From an uncultured Synergistaceae bacterium (GTDB taxonomy: Bacteria > Synergistota > Synergistia > Synergistales > Aminobacteriaceae), in the NCBI GenBank assembly GCA_937870605.1, contig CALMZW010000278.1, positions 1 through 17,491 on the forward strand: a DNA stretch of 17,491 bases, written 5' to 3'. Positions 13,354 to 17,491 of this stretch are shown piece by piece. Made by a program: the position numbers and the translations under genes. The first letter of the stretch is position 1. Each line of letters starts with the position of its first letter. The notes below the pieces were generated by a model. It was not told the DNA's origin. It saw nothing but the letters and a program-made list of their open reading frames with translations, and did not search any database.

Positions 13354-15300
13354 TCATTCAGTACGATTCTTTTTAGTTAACGCGGCTTTCGGCAATAAGA
13401 TCCGCTTTTCACCTACTCGTCGTGTAAAGCCCTTCGAATCAAGATACTCCAGAAGAGGCAATATAAACTTTCTGGAGCTGCCCGTCAAGTCCCGCACCGT
13501 TCCAAGCGTAATATCCTGATTCACGTCGCGCAGGAGTTCGAGAAAGCGATCTTCCACCGGTGCGCTCAGGAGAAATCCGCCCGTTACGATCGAAATTTTC
13601 TCCTGCTCCTTGAGATCCTTCACCAAACCGCTGAATTCTTTGTCGCTCATTCCCAGAATTCCCCGGGCTTCAGCGATTTCAGGGGGCTGGAATCCTCGCT
13701 CCTCGCAGAGCGCCAACAATCTGGAGGATGAACGGCCGAATGCTTCGTCGTCCCGCTGACGGAATTCCGGAAGACGAACGGTTCCGTTTTCGCAGGCGAT
13801 GTGTCCGTTCTTCGCCAGATATTCCAGCAGGGAACGCGCGTTCTTCTGTTCAATCTCCCGAACGAGAAGAAGCAGGACCTCCTCCGTTTGGCAGCCCGGT
13901 TGATAGGGACGCGCTTCATGAAAAGCGGCAAGAAACGAATGAAGGCGATCGAAAAGGGACGCAGACTTTTCGAGTGAAAGAAGGCACTCGGGATTCCCGT
14001 CCAGATAGACGATCTCTTTTCGCTCGTGGAGCGCCTGCGAGAGCGCGCGGACGTCGCCCGGCATTTCCTGGAGGTCCGCGACAAGATCCGGCAACGGCAC
14101 AATGCCGAAGAAATCCACAAGAACCCTGAGCCGCTGTTCCCGTTTTTGCGCGCCCATGAAACGGGCCAGCATCTCGCGATACCGAAGCCGTTCCGCCTTT
14201 CCCCTGGGCTTCTTCCCGTATGGAAACACGACATGTCCCCCTGCAACCGTGTCGAGCGGGCTATACGTCCGGAGAACAAAATGTTGATCCGATATGACGA
14301 CGACCTTCTCTTCCGTTATGATCTGCGCTATCCCTTCGCCGCCGGGCTCAAGACGCGGAACCTCCAGGAAGGAAATCCGGCCGACGACATCGGCCGTTCC
14401 GATGTGGATCCGGACGCGCTGCCAGTGAAGGAGCGGGGCCGATGCGGATTGCAGCACGGAGAGACGGACATCGAAACACTTCGTTTCGCGAAACACTCCT
14501 TTGGCGCACACGACGTCTCCCCTCGAAAGTTCATCGACCGAGACGCCGTTCAGGCACACCGCCACCCGCTGCCCGGCCCACGCTTCTTCGACCGTTTTTC
14601 CGTGGACCTGCACGCTCCGCAGACGGACATCTTTCCCCAGCGGGAGGACGTTGGCCTCGATTCCGGAGATGATTCGTCCCCGATACGCCGTTCCCGTTAT
14701 GACCGTACCGAAGCCGGGCACCGGAAAGGCCCGATCTATCGGCAAAAAAAACGGTCCCTTCCTGGGCCGCGGGGAGACGGCGTCGACCAATCCTCGCAGT
14801 TCGTTCCGCAATGTCTCCATATTCTCGCCGGAGACAGCGGAAACGGGAATGATCGGGGCCGATTCCAGAAACGTTCCCTGAACGAACGAACGGATATCGT
14901 CCAGCGCAAGTTCCAGAAGTTCTTCGTCGACCATGTCCTTTTTCGTGACGACGATCAGGCCGTGACGAATCCCAAGCAACCTCAAAATAGCGAGATGCTC
15001 CCGGGTCTGGGGCATAACTCCCTCGTCCGCAGCCACGACGAGCATGACTGCATCGATGCCCGATGCGCCGGCCACCATCTGCCGAATGAAGCGCTCGTGC
15101 CCCGGGACGTCGATGATGCTGACCACCCGGTCGTCCGGAAGGACCAGCGGCGCAAATCCCAGCTCGATGGTAATGCCGCGTTTCTTTTCCTCTTCGAGCC
15201 GGTCGCAATCCACCCCCGTGAGCGCTTTGACGAGCGTGGTCTTCCCGTGATCGATATGCCCCGCGGTGCCGAGGACGAGCGAAATCTCCTGCTGTGACAT
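13354..15300 (-). CDS. selB: Selenocysteine-specific translation elongation factor SelB
   Basis: SelB carries selenocysteyl-tRNA(Sec) to the ribosome and binds the SECIS hairpin of selenoprotein mRNAs, so that UGA is read as selenocysteine. The 648-residue protein has a GTPase domain with G1 GHIDHGKT (14-21), RGITIELGFA, G3 DVPGH (64-68), G4 TKKD (119-122) and G5 SAVSG (154-158). Two or three beta-barrel domains follow (to about 360), and then the C-terminal winged-helix repeats that bind SECIS. The start has GGAGGTGA, shared with the selA stop, 7 bases upstream; selA ends 4 bases away. No terminator is visible after the stop, and the veg promoter follows directly. Length is normal. Confidence 0.97.
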   Translation of the reverse strand: MSQQEISLVLGTAGHIDHGKTTLVKALTGVDCDRLEEEKKRGITIELGFAPLVLPDDRVVSIIDVPGHERFIRQMVAGASGIDAVMLVVAADEGVMPQTREHLAILRLLGIRHGLIVVTKKDMVDEELLELALDDIRSFVQGTFLESAPIIPVSAVSGENMETLRNELRGLVDAVSPRPRKGPFFLPIDRAFPVPGFGTVITGTAYRGRIISGIEANVLPLGKDVRLRSVQVHGKTVEEAWAGQRVAVCLNGVSVDELSRGDVVCAKGVFRETKCFDVRLSVLQSASAPLLHWQRVRIHIGTADVVGRISFLEVPRLEPGGEGIAQIITEEKVVVISDQHFVLRTYSPLDTVAGGHVVFPYGKKPRGKAERLRYREMLARFMGAQKREQRLRVLVDFFGIVPLPDLVADLQEMPGDVRALSQALHERKEIVYLDGNPECLLSLEKSASLFDRLHSFLAAFHEARPYQPGCQTEEVLLLLVREIEQKNARSLLEYLAKNGHIACENGTVRLPEFRQRDDEAFGRSSSRLLALCEERGFQPPEIAEARGILGMSDKEFSGLVKDLKEQEKISIVTGGFLLSAPVEDRFLELLRDVNQDITLGTVRDLTGSSRKFILPLLEYLDSKGFTRRVGEKRILLPKAALTKKNRTE

Positions 15301-15304
15301 GCCG

Positions 15305-16708
15305 TCACCTCCGCGAAAGGACGGATTCGAGAGAACGGGCTATCTTCTCTTCGTCCCCTTCAAGGAGCGTCCGGACGTGGAACACAGCGACGTCATCCCG
15401 CGCTCCCGCAATGACGGGATACTCCGCCGAGCGGAGAGATGAAAGGAGCTGCCCTGTTGACGGAACGTCTCCCCGAAACCGTATCGCCACGCCGAAGCCC
15501 GGCAGCGTTTCGGCGGGAAACGCGCCGCCGCCGACAGCGTCGGAAACGGGAATGACTTCGAAAACGCCCGCGGATATCCTTTTACTGAGCAGTCGCGCGA
15601 GACGCTGCGCCTTCTTTCGCAAAGCCTCCGGTCTCTCGGAGATCATGCGAACCGTGGGGATGCGGTCATTTTGTCCCGCAAGGTAGAAGCGCAGCGTCGT
15701 CTCGAAGGCCGCGAGCGTCATTTTGTCCACGCGAAGGGCCCGCAGCAGCGCGTAGGATTTCAGCCTGCCGATCAGGCTGCGTTTTCCGACGATACATCCT
15801 ATTTGAGGCCCTCCAAGCATCTTGTCGCCGGAAAAGGTCACGATATCGATTCCGGCGGCGATGCAATCCCGGATTGTGGGCTCGCCCGACAATCCGAGTT
15901 CCCCGCAGGCGACGATCATCCCGCTCCCCAGGTCTTCCATGGAAATGACGCCCCGATCCATCGCGCTCCGCGCCAGATCCTGTCGATCCACGGACGCCGT
16001 GAATCCCTGTATTCTGAAGTTCGACGGGTGAACCTTCAACACCATTGCCGTATCCGGGGTGATGGCGTCGATATAGTCAGCCCGGTGGGTTCTGTTCGTG
16101 GTTCCGACCTCGACGAGGCGCGCTCCGGAGAAGGCCATGACATCGGGAATCCGGAACGAACCGCCGATTTCCACGAGTTCCCCGCGCGAGACGATGACTT
16201 CCCTGTCGCGTGCAAGCGCGGCAAGACACAGGAGCACCGCGGCCGCGTTGTTGTTGACGACCAGCGCCGCCTCCGCTCCCGAGAGCTCGCAAAGGAGCCA
16301 TTCGACATGATCGTTCCTGTGCCCCCGCTCTCCGGCGTGAAGATCGTATTCGAGCGTGCTGTAGGAACGCGCGACGTCCGAAACGGACCGTACGGCTTCT
16401 TCGGCAAGACAGGAGCGTCCGAGATTCGTATGAACGACGACGCCCGTGGCGTTGACGAGCGACCGAAGGCTCGAGCAGCCCCGTCTCGCGAATACGGACG
16501 CCGCCCGACGGTTGATCGCCTCCATCGAGGTATTCTCCACGGAGCCGTTCCGTATTCCTTCACGAATGTCGTTGACCACTGATGTGAAGACGCGTTTGAC
16601 CGTTTCGCGCCCGAGCGATGGAATCCATTCCTCGAGCCAGATCTGATCGAGAAGGGAATCCATAGGCGGAAGCCCCCTCAGGCTTGCCTGAACGTGCGGT
16701 TCAGTCAT
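15305..16708 (-). CDS. selA: L-seryl-tRNA(Sec) selenium transferase (selenocysteine synthase)
   Basis: A PLP enzyme that converts seryl-tRNA(Sec) to selenocysteyl-tRNA(Sec) with selenophosphate as donor; bacterial SelA forms a large decamer. The 467-residue protein shows the N-terminal tRNA-binding region, then RSLVNATGVVVHTNLGRSCL, EYDLHAGERGHR, NNNAAAVLL, VHPSNFRIQGF, and the PLP lysine Lys296 in FSGDKMLGGPQIG. All are family hallmarks and the length is typical. The ATG at 16708 has AAGGAGG about 12 bases upstream, which is a little far, but no other in-frame start fits. It is transcribed with selB and divergently from yedF. A selC gene (tRNA-Sec) and selD are not in the window. Confidence 0.97.
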   Translation of the reverse strand: MTEPHVQASLRGLPPMDSLLDQIWLEEWIPSLGRETVKRVFTSVVNDIREGIRNGSVENTSMEAINRRAASVFARRGCSSLRSLVNATGVVVHTNLGRSCLAEEAVRSVSDVARSYSTLEYDLHAGERGHRNDHVEWLLCELSGAEAALVVNNNAAAVLLCLAALARDREVIVSRGELVEIGGSFRIPDVMAFSGARLVEVGTTNRTHRADYIDAITPDTAMVLKVHPSNFRIQGFTASVDRQDLARSAMDRGVISMEDLGSGMIVACGELGLSGEPTIRDCIAAGIDIVTFSGDKMLGGPQIGCIVGKRSLIGRLKSYALLRALRVDKMTLAAFETTLRFYLAGQNDRIPTVRMISERPEALRKKAQRLARLLSKRISAGVFEVIPVSDAVGGGAFPAETLPGFGVAIRFRGDVPSTGQLLSSLRSAEYPVIAGARDDVAVFHVRTLLEGDEEKIARSLESVLSRR

Positions 16709-16773
16709 CGTATTCCACGGCCTCCTTCGGGAAAAAATGCCCCTTTTCCTGTAGCTTCAAAGAACGATGCTGT

Positions 16774-16785
16774 ACTATAATTGTA
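16774..16785. promoter_or_regulatory. Candidate divergent -10 region between selA and yedF
   Basis: The 134-base gap between selA and yedF is AT-rich in its middle. TATAAT (16776-16781) reads toward yedF, and on the other strand TATAGT (16774-16779) or TACAAT (16780-16785) reads toward selA. No good -35 box is found at the right distance in either direction. The boxes lie within a 15-base imperfect palindrome, GTAC...GTAC (16772-16786). Confidence 0.4.
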
Positions 16786-16809
16786 CCTTAGTTTTGGAAA
16801 CCGACTATA

Positions 16810-16827
16810 TCTCTCCGAATTGAGAGA
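16810..16827 (+). other. Small inverted repeat in the yedF leader
   Basis: TCTCTC and GAGAGA flank a 6-base spacer (CGAATT) just before the yedF ribosome binding site. The stem would be only 6 base pairs and has no T-tract, so it is not a terminator. It could be a chance repeat. Confidence 0.3.
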
Positions 16828-16842
16828 ATTTCAGGTGATTCG

Positions 16843-17491
16843 ATGACCGATGCATACGACTTCCGGGGGAAAACACCCGAAGAAGCGATACGTTCCGTCC
16901 AGGCTATTCCGAAGTCGGAAACCTCCTCGTTTTCGGTCCTTCTCGATAACCCGATGGTCGCGTCCAGGGTGCGGAGCTCCCTCACGGAGAACGGCTGCGA
17001 CGTCAGCCTCGAGGATGACGAGGGGACCGTCGTATTGAAGGCGCGACTGCGGACTCCCGGCTCTCCGGCGAAAGCGGAGCCTGTCCGCATTCCTGCCGTT
17101 CGACCGAAGAAAGCGCCGCCGGTCTCCCCGTCGACGCAACCGGCGCACCCGGTGTTCGGAGGAACGACGATCATCCTGTCACGAAGGACAATCGGCGGAA
17201 GCGACGAAGACCACGGAGAAAACCTCGCGCTTGCGTTCCTGCAATCCCTGCAGCACGTCACCCCGTTTCCCCAGACGATCGTGCTCATGAATGAAGGGGT
17301 CAAACTCGCCGTAAAGGGAACGAAGACCTGCGCGAGCATTTCGTCCCTGAACCACAGGGGGTGCAGGGTTCTCGTCAGCCGGGATTGTCTGTCCTATTTC
17401 GGAATCGAAGAGGTTCTGGGCGTTGGAAGCGTGGTGTCACTCCAGGATATAACCGCAACGCTGTTGCGTTCCGAAAGAACGCTCTCGCTCT
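16843..17491 (+). CDS. yedF: Selenium-metabolism protein YedF-like, partial at the 3' end, cysteine-poor
   Basis: The frame starts at an ATG with AGGTGA 4 bases upstream and is open to the window end (216 codons). It has an N-terminal TusA/SirA-like domain (about 1-70), a proline-rich linker (about 73-104), and a C-terminal DsrE-like domain (about 107-216, with TIILSRRTIGGSDEDHGENL, IVLMNEGVKLAVKG and CLSYFGIEEVLGVGSV). That layout is typical of the YedF family, which is found with selenium genes and has no proven reaction. Two expected features are missing: the N-terminal CP motif reads KTP (10-12), and the usual C-G-T-C-L reads S-R-D-C-L with only Cys182 left. The linker is longer than I expect for the family. 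Divergence from selA supports a role linked to selenium. It is the only plus-strand gene here, and selD may lie beyond the edge. Confidence 0.85.
   Translation, partial: MTDAYDFRGKTPEEAIRSVQAIPKSETSSFSVLLDNPMVASRVRSSLTENGCDVSLEDDEGTVVLKARLRTPGSPAKAEPVRIPAVRPKKAPPVSPSTQPAHPVFGGTTIILSRRTIGGSDEDHGENLALAFLQSLQHVTPFPQTIVLMNEGVKLAVKGTKTCASISSLNHRGCRVLVSRDCLSYFGIEEVLGVGSVVSLQDITATLLRSERTLSL

Noticed and set aside
14026..15297. 423-codon plus-strand open frame opposite selB
   Set aside because: Antisense to the conserved GTPase domain of SelB; low-complexity, charged translation typical of a shadow frame.
16709..16842. A tRNA-Sec (selC) gene beside selA
   Set aside because: I looked for a long acceptor stem and a TCA anticodon context in the gap and found no cloverleaf; the gap also carries the promoter region.
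16788..17339. 183-codon minus-strand open frame opposite yedF
   Set aside because: The plus-strand frame has the TusA-like and DsrE-like layout and a ribosome binding site; the minus frame has neither and would fill the selA promoter region.
1..17491. CRISPR array, insertion sequence, prophage, attachment site or other novel defence system
   Set aside because: No spaced direct repeats, transposase, integrase or phage genes were seen; every frame belongs to a recognisable chromosomal family.

Overview
The window carries 19 protein-coding genes and one tRNA. Everything is on the minus strand except the last, partial gene. It is compact bacterial chromosome: most neighbouring genes overlap by 4-53 bases or sit within 10 bases of each other. 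There is no mobile element, CRISPR array or rRNA, and no stretch over 300 bases lacks a gene. Two blocks keep a Gram-positive-like order: yicC-remA-gmk-rpoZ-coaBC-priA and veg-ispE-purR, as around yloC and yabH in Bacillus subtilis. The moderately high GC content, the selenocysteine genes, a HDOD protein inside the cmk cluster and the divergence of several proteins make me favour a deep-branching anaerobe such as Synergistota. That placement is inference; a Firmicute is the main alternative.

Layout, in the direction of minus-strand transcription. At the right edge a short divergent region separates yedF (plus strand, cut by the window end) from selA-selB, the selenocysteine synthesis and delivery genes. 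A strong promoter downstream of selB then drives veg, followed by an intrinsic terminator, ispE and purR. Another strong promoter overlaps the end of purR and drives a small ferredoxin gene. A further candidate promoter precedes a tRNA with anticodon CAU, most likely the lysidine-modified tRNA-Ile2. An intrinsic terminator follows the tRNA.

Directly after that terminator begins a run of 14 genes that reaches the left edge: a Nif3-like gene, scpA, scpB, rluB, a HDOD gene, cmk, plsC, hflX, yicC, remA, gmk, rpoZ, coaBC and priA. Together they cover chromosome condensation, rRNA modification, CMP and GMP phosphorylation, phospholipid synthesis, ribosome rescue, RNA turnover, transcription, coenzyme A synthesis and replication restart.

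Points most worth a second look: PriA has lost every recognisable helicase motif but keeps its eight zinc-binding cysteines. YedF has lost the cysteines that define its family. Two intrinsic terminators abut the ribosome binding sites of the genes that follow them (Nif3-like and ispE), so the long operon and ispE appear to depend on readthrough. The HDOD protein keeps a full set of candidate metal ligands.
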